The notes under the pieces are model-generated. The model saw only the letters and a list, made by a program, of their open reading frames with translations, was not told the DNA's origin and made no database searches. Shown one piece after another: positions 51,959 to 59,867 of a stretch of 64,000 bases of DNA. This stretch comes from Gordonibacter massiliensis (ex Traore et al. 2017) (GTDB lineage: Bacteria > Actinomycetota > Coriobacteriia > Coriobacteriales > Eggerthellaceae). The position numbers were made by a program, and so were the translations under genes. Within the stretch, counting starts at the first letter, position 1, and each line of letters starts with the position of its first letter. Location: NCBI GenBank assembly GCA_900170005.1, contig LT827128.1, positions 3,034,168 through 3,098,167 of the forward strand, read 5' to 3'.

Positions 51959-52588
51959 ATGTCCAAGAAGCACAAGTTCGATTACTTCGACGCCTTCGAA
52001 AAGCAGTCAGAGCTGGCGGTGAAGGAGGCCGAGCTGCTCATCGAGGCCATCGAGAACTTCACCGAGGCCGAGAATCTGCGCGATGTCATGGAACGCGCGC
52101 ACGAGCTCGAGCACGAGGGCGACGAGATCAACCACGCCATCTTCAAAACGGTGGCCACCGATTTCATCACGCCCATCGAGCGCGAGGACATCATCGAGCT
52201 GTCGCAGTACCTCGATAACATCATCGACTACATCGAGGACGTCATGCAGCGCTTCTACATGTACGACGTCCACTTCATGCACCACGACGCGCACGAGTTC
52301 GCCTGCCTGATCAAGAAGAGCTGCGAGGCGCTCGAGCGCGCCATGGAGGACTTCCGCAACTTCAAGAAGTCCAAGACGTTCAAGCAGCTCATCATCGACG
52401 TGAACACCTACGAGGAAGAGGCCGACCGCCTGTTCCTGAAGGTCATCCGCAAGCTGCACACTGAGGACAACGACAACCCCATGCGCGTGCTGGTGTGGAC
52501 GCAGATCTTCGACCGCATGGAGAAGTGCTGCGACGCCTGCGAGCACGTGGCCGACACCATGAACACCATCCTGTTGAAGAACGTGTAG
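51959..52588 (+). CDS. DUF47/PhoU-like Pit accessory protein
   Basis: 209 residues, all-helical and acidic. HELEHEGDEINHAIFKTVATDFITPIEREDI and YLDNIIDYIEDVMQRF are the PhoU-like repeat with the E-x3-D metal-site pattern. DUF47 proteins occur almost always with Pit and modulate it. ATG 51959 has AAAAGGAG. Confidence 0.92.
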   Translation: MSKKHKFDYFDAFEKQSELAVKEAELLIEAIENFTEAENLRDVMERAHELEHEGDEINHAIFKTVATDFITPIEREDIIELSQYLDNIIDYIEDVMQRFYMYDVHFMHHDAHEFACLIKKSCEALERAMEDFRNFKKSKTFKQLIIDVNTYEEEADRLFLKVIRKLHTEDNDNPMRVLVWTQIFDRMEKCCDACEHVADTMNTILLKNV

Positions 52589-52592
52589 GGAT

Positions 52593-52613
52593 CCGCGGGC
52601 CTACGGCCCGCGG
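52593..52613 (+). terminator. Hairpin after pit operon
   Basis: CCGCGGGCC-TAC-GGCCCGCGG, five bases after the DUF47 stop and before the convergent TRIC gene. Very stable stem but no T tract. Confidence 0.5.
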
Positions 52614-52645
52614 AACCTGCCGACGCTGCGCTCCGCGCATCGCTC

Positions 52646-53611
52646 CTACGAGCGCGGTTCGAACGGGTCGTGGGGCTCTTCCTCGCTTGCGTCGCCGCCT
52701 ATGATGCGGCGCAGCTCCTCGCGGTCCACGTGGATGCGGTCGCTCGGATCGCTGGGGGTCGCCTCGGGCACGGCTTCGCCGGGCTGCCTCGATCCCGACG
52801 TGTCGCCGTCGATGTTCTTCTCCACCGGCGGCAAGGGGGACGTGGCGCCGGGCGTGCGCCAGAACCGGCGGAGCCGCTCGTAAGCCGTGCGCCGCTCGCG
52901 TTCGCGCTCCACCTTGCCCTTTGGGGGACGCACGCGGCGCGCCACAGATTTCACCGGGCGGGCCACGGCGCTCGTCACCACGTCGGTGTAGTCTTTGGGC
53001 GGCTTCGTCTTCCAACCGAAGAACAGCGACGCGTAGCGCAGCGCCAGCACGATGGCCACGCACGCGTAGGGCGCGTATTGGTCGAGCACGTGGTTCTGCG
53101 CCATGAGCGCGTACACCGTGGAGCCGATGAGCGCGGCCGAGCCGTACATCGCCCCGGCCTGGAACGACTCGGGCTCGCGGTTCATGAACACGTCGCGCAG
53201 GATGCCCCCGCCCACGGCGGTGACGGTGCCCAGGATGATGGACGGCACGATGTCCAGGCCGGCCGAAAGCCCCTTGCCCACGCTGATCACGGCCCACAGC
53301 GCCACCGACAGGTTGTCGAGTAGCGCCACGACCGGGTCCAGATAGGCGGCCAGCTTGCCGAAGTAGAACACGACGACGCCCGCGCCGGCGCAGGCCAGCA
53401 GCAGCTCGGGTTTCTGGAACGCGTAGATGCCGTAGTTCTGCATGAGCAAATCGCGCATGATGCCGCCGGCCAACCCGGCTGTGAGCGCGATGCACACCAC
53501 GCCGAATATGTCGTAGCGCGCCCGCACGGCGCTCATGGCGCCCGACAAGCCGCCTGTCAGCGCGGCGGCCAGCTCCAGCCAGAACGGTATGGTGAGAACG
53601 ACCTCGAGCAT
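52646..53611 (-). CDS. TRIC/UPF0126 family cation channel-like protein
   Basis: 321 residues. Two repeats of the UPF0126 domain, each three helices: SGAMSAVRARYDIFGVVCIAL with GGIMRDLLM, and ILGTVTAVGGGILRDVFMN. The GG-x-L-RD signature appears twice. Members are trimeric intracellular-cation-channel homologues or glycine-related transporters. The last ~120 residues are a charged cytoplasmic tail longer than usual. Starts 6 bases after the phospholipase gene's stop, so cotranscribed. Confidence 0.88.
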   Translation of the reverse strand: MLEVVLTIPFWLELAAALTGGLSGAMSAVRARYDIFGVVCIALTAGLAGGIMRDLLMQNYGIYAFQKPELLLACAGAGVVVFYFGKLAAYLDPVVALLDNLSVALWAVISVGKGLSAGLDIVPSIILGTVTAVGGGILRDVFMNREPESFQAGAMYGSAALIGSTVYALMAQNHVLDQYAPYACVAIVLALRYASLFFGWKTKPPKDYTDVVTSAVARPVKSVARRVRPPKGKVERERERRTAYERLRRFWRTPGATSPLPPVEKNIDGDTSGSRQPGEAVPEATPSDPSDRIHVDREELRRIIGGDASEEEPHDPFEPRS

Positions 53612-53617
53612 GCGGGG

Positions 53618-54667
53618 CTAGGCGCCGGCAGGGGAGGGCTCGTCGGCGCTCGGAGCGCCGTCCGCGTCACCCCGCTCCGGTGCGTCGTTCGGTTCCGGCG
53701 TCGGAGCGCCGTCCTCCACCGATACGAGTGTGGCCACGACGGGTCGTCCCGAGAAGTCGAGCTCGCCCGTGAGTTCCCGCGCGTCCTCCAAATCGAAGTC
53801 ATCGCGGTCGAACGCTGCGATGTTCGCCAGGGCCTTCTCGAGCGCTTCTTCGAACAGGTCCCAGAACCCTGCCGTGCTCGTCTCGCCCGTGTAGGGGTTC
53901 TCCCACGCCTCGTGGGCGCGGTTGTCGTAGGCGCTCTCGGTAAGCTCCACGGGCCTGTGGCTCATGGACTGGTAGAACGAGAACGGGCGCACCAGCTGCT
54001 CCACGCGCCCGATGGCGGCGCGCTTGGCACCGGTCTTGGAGTAGAACAGCCGCTGCACGCGGCGGAAGCTGCGCACGGACTGCGCGAACATGCTGGGCGG
54101 GATGATGCGCCCGTACACCGTGAGCGCCACGTAGGAGTACATCTTCGAGATCACGTCGAGGGCGAAATCGCTCGCTTGCAGTATCTCGCACCACGGCTGG
54201 AACGTGGCCACGGTCTCGCCGCGCTTCGCGAACAGCACGAGCTCGTCCAACTCGCTTTCGATGACGGCGTGCACCTCGTGGCCGTCGGCGCGCGAGAGGC
54301 CCGGCTCGCCGGCATCGCACAGGCGGTACTCGTGGAAGAACACGAGCGGGTGCATGGTGGAGTCCAGCGTGTAATGGCACAGGAATCCCAGCGCGTAGGC
54401 GCGGCCCACCGGCAGCTCGTCTTCGCCCAAAATGCCCAGAGAGTCCTTGAACGCCTTGATAAGCTCGCTCGGCTTCTCGCTGTGCATGATGTTTCCCAAG
54501 CGGTTGTGCTCGCGCAGGCGCGGATCGACCACGGCGTAGAACAGGGGGTCGGGCCCCTGGTTGCCCAGCAGGAACGCCTGCGCCTCGTCGCGGGTGCCCC
54601 CGATGTCGCGGAAGAGCCGGTCGTAAACGTCCTGGCCGAAGAAGTCGTGCGTGATGAGAGCAGGCAT
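53618..54667 (-). CDS. Zinc-dependent phospholipase C-like protein
   Basis: 349 residues, helical. ITHDFFGQDVYDRL near the start, NIMHSEKPSELIKAF and GFLCHYTLDSTMHPLVFFHEYR place the His/Asp ligands of the Zn_dep_PLPC family. No signal peptide is visible, so an intracellular phosphatase/phospholipase-like role or inactive homologue is possible. The C-terminal ~70 residues are low-complexity and acidic. ATG 54667 is chosen because family similarity starts there; the frame is open upstream. First gene of a pair with the TRIC gene. Confidence 0.75.
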   Translation of the reverse strand: MPALITHDFFGQDVYDRLFRDIGGTRDEAQAFLLGNQGPDPLFYAVVDPRLREHNRLGNIMHSEKPSELIKAFKDSLGILGEDELPVGRAYALGFLCHYTLDSTMHPLVFFHEYRLCDAGEPGLSRADGHEVHAVIESELDELVLFAKRGETVATFQPWCEILQASDFALDVISKMYSYVALTVYGRIIPPSMFAQSVRSFRRVQRLFYSKTGAKRAAIGRVEQLVRPFSFYQSMSHRPVELTESAYDNRAHEAWENPYTGETSTAGFWDLFEEALEKALANIAAFDRDDFDLEDARELTGELDFSGRPVVATLVSVEDGAPTPEPNDAPERGDADGAPSADEPSPAGA

Positions 54668-54890
54668 GGCGAGCGCCCCGTTTCTGACTTGAAATTTACC
54701 CGTGTCGCTACGCGGTATCATATACAATGAGGCGGTGCTTGTTAACCGTCGGTTTCCCAGTTGTGAAGAACGTTTCAGGCTGAACGGCGGTGCGCGAGGC
54801 GCGTCGCGGAGGGTGCGCCCTCGGCGGCCGGCTTCGCTGCGGCTTCGGGACACGGCGCGCGGGGGCGCGCGAGACGAGAGGAAGGCGCGC

Positions 54891-56114
54891 ATGGCGCGAG
54901 TGAAGATGACGAAGCAGGAGCGCAGCTGGGTTCTCTACGACGTGGGCAACTCGGCGTTCGTGCTGTTGGCGACCGCGCTCATTCCCGTGTACTTCGCCTC
55001 GCTGGCCGAGCCGGGATCATCGGTCGTGGTGGCGTGGGGCTACGCCGAGACGGTGGCCTCGCTTATCCTGGCGCTGCTCATGCCCATCCTGGGCAGCCTC
55101 GCCGACCTGAAGGGCAACAAGAAGAAGTTCTTCGTGGGCACCGTGGGCACGGGCGCCGTGGCGCTGGCCGCGCTCGGCATACCCACGGCGGCGCTGGCGT
55201 TTCTCGTGCTGTACGTGGTCGCGTCCATCATGCTGAATGGCTCCATGGTGTTCTACGACGCGTTCTTGGTCGATGCGGCCACCGACGAGCGCTACGACGA
55301 AGTGTCGTCGCAGGGCTACGCATGGGGCTACATCGGCTCGTGCGTGCCGTTCATCGCGTGCTTGGCCGTGGTGCTGGGCGGGCCGACCATCGGCATTCCC
55401 ATGGACGTGGGCATGAAGGTGGCGTTCCTCATCACGGCGGTGTGGTGGGTGGCGTTCAGCATTCCGCTCATCCGCGACGTGCACCAGACGCACTTCAAGG
55501 AGCGCCCGGAGCACCTGGTCAGCGACACGTTCTCGGGGCTATGGCGCACGCTCAAGCGCATTTTCAAGGACCGCAAACTGCGCTTGTTCATGCTGGCGTT
55601 CTTCTGCTATATCGACGGCGTGCACACCATCATCAAGATGTCCACGAGCTACGGCACCGACTTAGGCATCGATTCCACGCAGCTCGTGCTGGCGCTGCTG
55701 GTGACGCAGTTCGTGGCGTTCCCTTCGGCCATCGCCTACGGGCGGCTGTCCACGAAGTTCGGCACGAAGAAAATGCTCATGGTGGCCATCGGCGCGTACT
55801 TCTGCATCACGCTGTTCGCGGCGTTCTTCCTGCGTGAAGCCCTTGAGTTCTGGATCCTCGCCATCTGCGTGGGCCTGTTCCAGGGTGGCATCCAAGCGCT
55901 GTCGCGCTCCGAGTTCGGCAAGCTCATACCCAAGGAGCACGCCAACGAGTACTACGGGTTCTTCGACATCTTCGGCAAGTACGCCGCCGTCATGGGCACG
56001 TTCTTGGTGAGCATCTTCACGCAGATAACCGGCAACTCGTCCATGGGCGTGCTCTCGATAGCCGTGCTGTTCGTCATCGGCTTCGTGCTGCTGTGGAGGA
56101 TGCCGGAAAAGTAG
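54891..56114 (+). CDS. UMF1/Atg22-like MFS transporter
   Basis: 407 residues, twelve segments. The start ERSWVLYDVGNSAFVLLA and ILGSLADLKGNKKKFF followed by YDAFLVDAATDERYDEVSSQGYAWGYIG are diagnostic of the UMF1 (vacuolar amino-acid-exporter-like) family. SRSEFGKLIPKEHANEYYGFFDIFGKYAA is also conserved. ATG 54891 has GAGGAAGG. Substrate unknown. Confidence 0.88.
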   Translation: MARVKMTKQERSWVLYDVGNSAFVLLATALIPVYFASLAEPGSSVVVAWGYAETVASLILALLMPILGSLADLKGNKKKFFVGTVGTGAVALAALGIPTAALAFLVLYVVASIMLNGSMVFYDAFLVDAATDERYDEVSSQGYAWGYIGSCVPFIACLAVVLGGPTIGIPMDVGMKVAFLITAVWWVAFSIPLIRDVHQTHFKERPEHLVSDTFSGLWRTLKRIFKDRKLRLFMLAFFCYIDGVHTIIKMSTSYGTDLGIDSTQLVLALLVTQFVAFPSAIAYGRLSTKFGTKKMLMVAIGAYFCITLFAAFFLREALEFWILAICVGLFQGGIQALSRSEFGKLIPKEHANEYYGFFDIFGKYAAVMGTFLVSIFTQITGNSSMGVLSIAVLFVIGFVLLWRMPEK

Positions 56115-56173
56115 CTGCGGCGATTGCGCCCGCCGGGCGGAACGTGACCGTTGCTCCACCGCTTGGGAGCGCC

Positions 56174-56206
56174 CGTAGGGGCGGCCTGCTGGCAGCCCGT
56201 CCCTGC
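56174..56206. repeat. REP-like palindrome, family C copy 4
   Basis: CGTAGGGGCGGCC-TGCT-GGCAGCCCGTCCCTGC, a decayed copy with mismatches on its right arm, between the UMF1 and SPFH gene stops (convergent). Confidence 0.55.
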
Positions 56207-56243
56207 AGAGATGCCCGTCCTGCCGCTTGCCGCGGTCTCCAAT

Positions 56244-57203
56244 CTACCGCTCGCTCGGCCCGCCGTTGCCGTCTACGAAGCCTTCCGCGTAGGAGCTGGG
56301 CACCACGAGGGAGCCCTTCGAGTCCTTCAGGCTCTCGTTCACCAGGTGCATCTGCCGTAGCTTGAGCGCGATGTCGTCCTCGCGGTAGATCTCGCTCGCG
56401 TCGTGCAGCATGGCGGCGATGTCGCGTTCCACCTCGGCCAGCACGATGCGGGCGTCCTTCTCGCGGTCGGCCCGCGCCTCAGCCGACATGGCGCGCTGCA
56501 GATCCTTGGGGATGACGATGTCCCTGATCTCCACGAACAGGATGGACACGCCCCACACCGACGTCTTCTCCTCGATGGCCGCCTTCAGCTCCTCGTCCAG
56601 CTGGTCGCGGTGCATGGTGATGTCGGTGATGCCCTTGCGACCGATGGAGTCGCGCAGCGTGGTTTGCGCGGCCAGCGCTACCGAGTCGTAGTAGTCCTCC
56701 ACTTCCAGGCAGGCTTTTTCGGCGTCCCACACCATCCAGAACACGGCGGCGTCCACGTTGACGGGCACGAGGTCGGCCGTGAGCGTTTCCTCGGCGCTGA
56801 ACCCGGTGAGCATGGTGCGCTGGTCGGCGCGCAGCGACACGTGGTCGATGAAGGGGATGGTGAGGTAGAGGCCGGGGCCCGCGGTGCGCCGGTATTTGCC
56901 CAGGCGCAGGATGACGGCGCGCTCCCACTGCGGTGCGATGTGCACGGTGAATATGACCAGCACCGCGAGCACGAGGGCGGCCGCGAGCAGCCAGATGTTG
57001 ACGGTGCCCATAACGGCGAACCCGATGCCCAGCACCGCCAAGGCCGTCGCGACGAACAGGAAGGCGGAGAACACGAAGCTGGCGTTCTCGTCGGTGTGCC
57101 GGGTTTTGGGGGAGCTGTACGACTCGACCTGCTGCACCTCTTCGCGCTCGCTTCTCCGGGCTCCTTGGGCCGCCTTTTTGCCGTGCGCCTTATTCCGCGT
57201 CAT
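56244..57203 (-). CDS. SPFH/band-7 (stomatin-like) membrane protein, module 2
   Basis: 319 residues. Basic N-terminus, two hydrophobic segments at about 43-85, band-7 domain with ERAVILRLGKYRRTAGPGLYLTIP, DQRTMLTGFSAEETLTADLVP, DAAVFWMVWDAEKA, WGVSILFVEIRDIVIPKDLQ and EARADREKDARIVLAEVERD, ending with KGSLVVPSSYAEG. Clearly paralogous to the protein at 29799-30734 along its length, including the ending GLVIVPSSFAE. Overlaps the GntR gene by 14 bases. Confidence 0.88.
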   Translation of the reverse strand: MTRNKAHGKKAAQGARRSEREEVQQVESYSSPKTRHTDENASFVFSAFLFVATALAVLGIGFAVMGTVNIWLLAAALVLAVLVIFTVHIAPQWERAVILRLGKYRRTAGPGLYLTIPFIDHVSLRADQRTMLTGFSAEETLTADLVPVNVDAAVFWMVWDAEKACLEVEDYYDSVALAAQTTLRDSIGRKGITDITMHRDQLDEELKAAIEEKTSVWGVSILFVEIRDIVIPKDLQRAMSAEARADREKDARIVLAEVERDIAAMLHDASEIYREDDIALKLRQMHLVNESLKDSKGSLVVPSSYAEGFVDGNGGPSER

Positions 57204-57630
57204 AGTATATCGTCCTCTCTTCGGCCGCGCTGCGGGCCTCGCTTCTCATGGAGTCCGTGATGGCTCGCACGTGGTCGTCTATCTCGTCGAACGTCATGCC
57301 GAGGGAGCGGTACTGCTGCACGCAATCCTCCAGCACCGCGTCGATGGCCAGCGTCTTCTGCTCGCCCTGCGCCGCCAGGTTCTTCTGCACGTACATGCCG
57401 CGCCCGCGTACCGACACGATGAGCTTCTCGAGCTCTAGGTCGCGGTACGCCTTGGTCACGGTGTTGTAGTTGATCTTCGCGTCGGCGGCCAGGCTGCGGA
57501 TGCTGGGCAGCTGCTCGCCGCCCTTCAGGCGGCCGGTGCGTATGAGGTACGCGATCCTGTTGCGCAGCTGCACCCAGATGGGCAGATCGGACGCCTCGTC
57601 CACTTCGAATATGCTGGTGTTCGCACTCAA
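57190..57630 (-). CDS. GntR-family (YtrA-like) regulator, module 2
   Basis: 146 residues. LPIWVQLRNRIAYLIRTGRL, LPSIRSLAADAKINYNTVTK, AYRDLELEKLIVSVRGRGMYV match the paralog at 29368-29799 through the winged helix and the short helical tail. The start is TTG at 57630, since the alternative ATG 57640 is in another frame; AGAGAGA lies upstream. Coupled to the SPFH gene. Confidence 0.85.
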   Translation of the reverse strand: MSANTSIFEVDEASDLPIWVQLRNRIAYLIRTGRLKGGEQLPSIRSLAADAKINYNTVTKAYRDLELEKLIVSVRGRGMYVQKNLAAQGEQKTLAIDAVLEDCVQQYRSLGMTFDEIDDHVRAITDSMRSEARSAAEERTIYYDAE

Positions 57631-57646
57631 ACGTTACCATCTCTCT

Positions 57647-58537
57647 CTAGAAGAAAACGGGGCCCGCCCAATGGGCTCCGCACATGACGACGCAGTACCG
57701 AAGGACGAGGCCGCCGATCAGGCACACGACGTCCGAAACGGGGATGCTCCTCGACTCCTTCCTCAGCAAGGAGGCCGTTTCCAGAACCAGGGGAACCGCC
57801 AGCCCCATGCCCAGCACCCCGACGACGCCGTTGGCGAGCATGTCAGGTTCGAGCAGCAGGGCGACCGACTGCTGGGCCTGCGGGTTCGAGAACGCCGACA
57901 GCAAAAACAGCGCGAGGGCGATCGCCTCGAGAACGAGGCAGGCCACATGGGCCTTCTGCAACGGCTTCACCGCGCGCAGCAGCAGCGTTTGCCCCTGCGT
58001 GAAGTAGTCGATGAGCAGAACCGTGGACACGCCCGTGGAAAGGGCGGAGAAGAAGAACAGCGCCACGAGCGTCCACGTGCTCCAGAGGGGTATGGCGCTG
58101 TCCGCCAACAGCAGTCCCGTGTACGCCATGACCACGCACGAACACAGGCAGCAGAGCACCTCGACGACTTTCTTCGCGCGCCCGCCGAGGCGGGGGAGGC
58201 CGAACAGGTTGGCGGCTGCCAGCGCCAGCACGATCGGCAGCTCGGCGGCGAGCGAGAACGCCCCCAAGGTGAGGATGGTGGGTTGCGCGCGCGTGAACAG
58301 CAGCAGCGCGCGGCTGGGGGAGCCCAAGTCCCAGACCAGGCACAGCACCGCCACGACGAGCAAGACGAAGCAGATGCCGTAGCAACGCCCCAGCAAGGCT
58401 TTGAACGCAAGGCGCAAGCGCGGGCCGTGGCGATCGTCGTTGCGATGGAACACGAGGCTCCACAAGGACATGACGAAGCAGGCGCCCGCGGAAGCGCCGC
58501 CGAGGAACAAGTACATGATCACGAGCATGCCGAACAA
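57647..58537 (-). CDS. NrfD-family membrane subunit, orphan
   Basis: 296 residues with eight hydrophobic segments. MLVIMYLFLGGASAGACFVMS and the loop GSPSRALLLFTRAQPTILTLGAF are the NrfD signature. TTG 58537 has AAGGAGC at ideal spacing; the ATG at 58528 is alternative. No catalytic or ferredoxin gene is upstream on this strand; a repeat element begins about 100 bases upstream. It may be the remnant of a truncated operon or serve another complex. Confidence 0.8.
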   Translation of the reverse strand: MFGMLVIMYLFLGGASAGACFVMSLWSLVFHRNDDRHGPRLRLAFKALLGRCYGICFVLLVVAVLCLVWDLGSPSRALLLFTRAQPTILTLGAFSLAAELPIVLALAAANLFGLPRLGGRAKKVVEVLCCLCSCVVMAYTGLLLADSAIPLWSTWTLVALFFFSALSTGVSTVLLIDYFTQGQTLLLRAVKPLQKAHVACLVLEAIALALFLLSAFSNPQAQQSVALLLEPDMLANGVVGVLGMGLAVPLVLETASLLRKESRSIPVSDVVCLIGGLVLRYCVVMCGAHWAGPVFF

Positions 58538-58630
58538 ACGGTGCTCCTTGCCATCGTCGTTGCGGGTATCACCGCCATCCCAAGCATCCGCGATGCCCCT
58601 TAAGCAAAGGCGGCGCAGCCGTTGTGCCCC

Positions 58631-58793
58631 CTGTCATCCTGAGTGGGGCAGCGCAGCTGTCGTTGCCCCCCTGTCATCCTGAGCGGAGGCCGAAGGCCGG
58701 AGTCGAAGGATCTTCGGCTGCGTGATGCTTCCTTCGCCGAAGATCCTTCGACTGCGCTCACTTCGTTCGCTCCACTCAAGATGAAGAAGGGCG
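58631..58793. repeat. Inverted-repeat element, family A copy 3
   Basis: CCCCTGTCATCCTGAG occurs twice in tandem (58628-58643, 58669-58683), then GGAGTCGAAGGATCTTCGG faces CCGAAGATCCTTCGACTGCG. Related to copies at 19999 and 39124. Lies between the orphan NrfD and the second molybdoenzyme promoter. Confidence 0.7.
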
Positions 58794-58843
58794 CTAACCA
58801 CAAAGCCCATTATCCCTCATTTTCCCCCAAAGCGGAATACCTA

Positions 58844-58938
58844 TTGACTGAACCAGTGAATCGCTGTAGCATATCACCAACGAACGAGCGTGAATCCGCG
58901 CGGCCGCGAAGACAATAGTGGCGGAGTCCGTTCGTTGG
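58844..58938 (+). promoter_or_regulatory. Promoter and structured leader of second molybdoenzyme operon
   Basis: TTGACT (58844-58849), 17 bases, TAGCAT (58867-58872). CCAACGAACG (58877-58886), at the predicted start point, pairs perfectly with CGTTCGTTGG (58929-58938), enclosing 42 bases. The leader continues to the DmsC start at 59063. The class is unknown; a molybdenum-cofactor-responsive RNA is only a guess. Confidence 0.55.
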
Positions 58939-59062
58939 CGGGGCACGCCGAGAGGGGGCTTGCTCGGATCTAGTTGGGATTCCGTTCGAGGGGGAGGGTC
59001 CCGCGCCACCGGAAGCGCGAGCGCTTTTCCTCGGCAACGAGGCTGATTGCGAGGTGCTGTTG

Positions 59063-59824
59063 ATGATTTCTGAATTTCCCTTGCTCGTGTTCACGACGCT
59101 AGCTGGCTTGGCGGCCGGGTCGTATACGATGAGCGCGATTTTCCCGGTAGGGCAGGAGGGCAAGCGCGCGTGGTTGTTCCCGCTCGTCTGCGGCTCGCTG
59201 CTCGCAGCCGGGCTGGTGGGGCTCCCGATGCACCTTGAGCATCCGGAGCGCATGCTTATCGCGTTGAGCAATCCTGGTGCCATGATCGCCCAAGAGGCGT
59301 ACTGGTCCATCGGGTTCGGCGTGATCTTGGCGGCGGACTTCATCGTGTCGAAGGTGAAGGGCAAGAGCCCGCGCGCGCTGCGCGTCGTGGGCGCCGTGGC
59401 GGGTCTCGGCCTCATGTGCGTCATGGCGAACGCGTACTTCGTTTCGAACGCTGTCGCCCCGTGGGCCGCATGGCAGACGTTCCCGCTGTTCATCGTGGGA
59501 GACTTGGCCATGGGCGCCGCATTGTGCGGCCTGATGGAGAAGCCGCTGTTCGAGAAGCGCTCGTTCTTCGGCGCCGCCGTGGCTTTGGACGCGCTGTTCG
59601 CCGTCGCCGCGGGTTTGGAAGCGGCGTATTTCGCCGGCTTGGGATTGGACGTCGTGCCGTTCATCGTGGCGTTGGTCGTGGCCGCGGTCGGCGGTATCGC
59701 CGGCACGGTGCTGGCGCGTCGCGGCAAGCCGACCGCCACGTCGATGGCGACGCTCGCGTTCGCCTGCGTGCTGGTAGGCGTCGTGATCGCCCGCTACGCG
59801 TTCTACGCGGCGGGAAGCATGTAG
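59063..59824 (+). CDS. DmsC-like membrane anchor subunit
   Basis: 253 residues and eight hydrophobic segments. EFPLLVFTTLAGLAAGSY, GLPMHLEHPERML and YWSIGFGVILAADF are DmsC features; the PxHLxxPxR-like motif is involved in quinol interaction. ATG 59063 has GCGAGG. First gene of the operon DmsC, DmsA, DmsB, TorD, an order different from the first molybdoenzyme operon. Confidence 0.88.
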   Translation: MISEFPLLVFTTLAGLAAGSYTMSAIFPVGQEGKRAWLFPLVCGSLLAAGLVGLPMHLEHPERMLIALSNPGAMIAQEAYWSIGFGVILAADFIVSKVKGKSPRALRVVGAVAGLGLMCVMANAYFVSNAVAPWAAWQTFPLFIVGDLAMGAALCGLMEKPLFEKRSFFGAAVALDALFAVAAGLEAAYFAGLGLDVVPFIVALVVAAVGGIAGTVLARRGKPTATSMATLAFACVLVGVVIARYAFYAAGSM

Positions 59825-59867
59825 GATGCAGGGTGAGAGACAAATGGGGATGCGAGAGGAGAATCGT

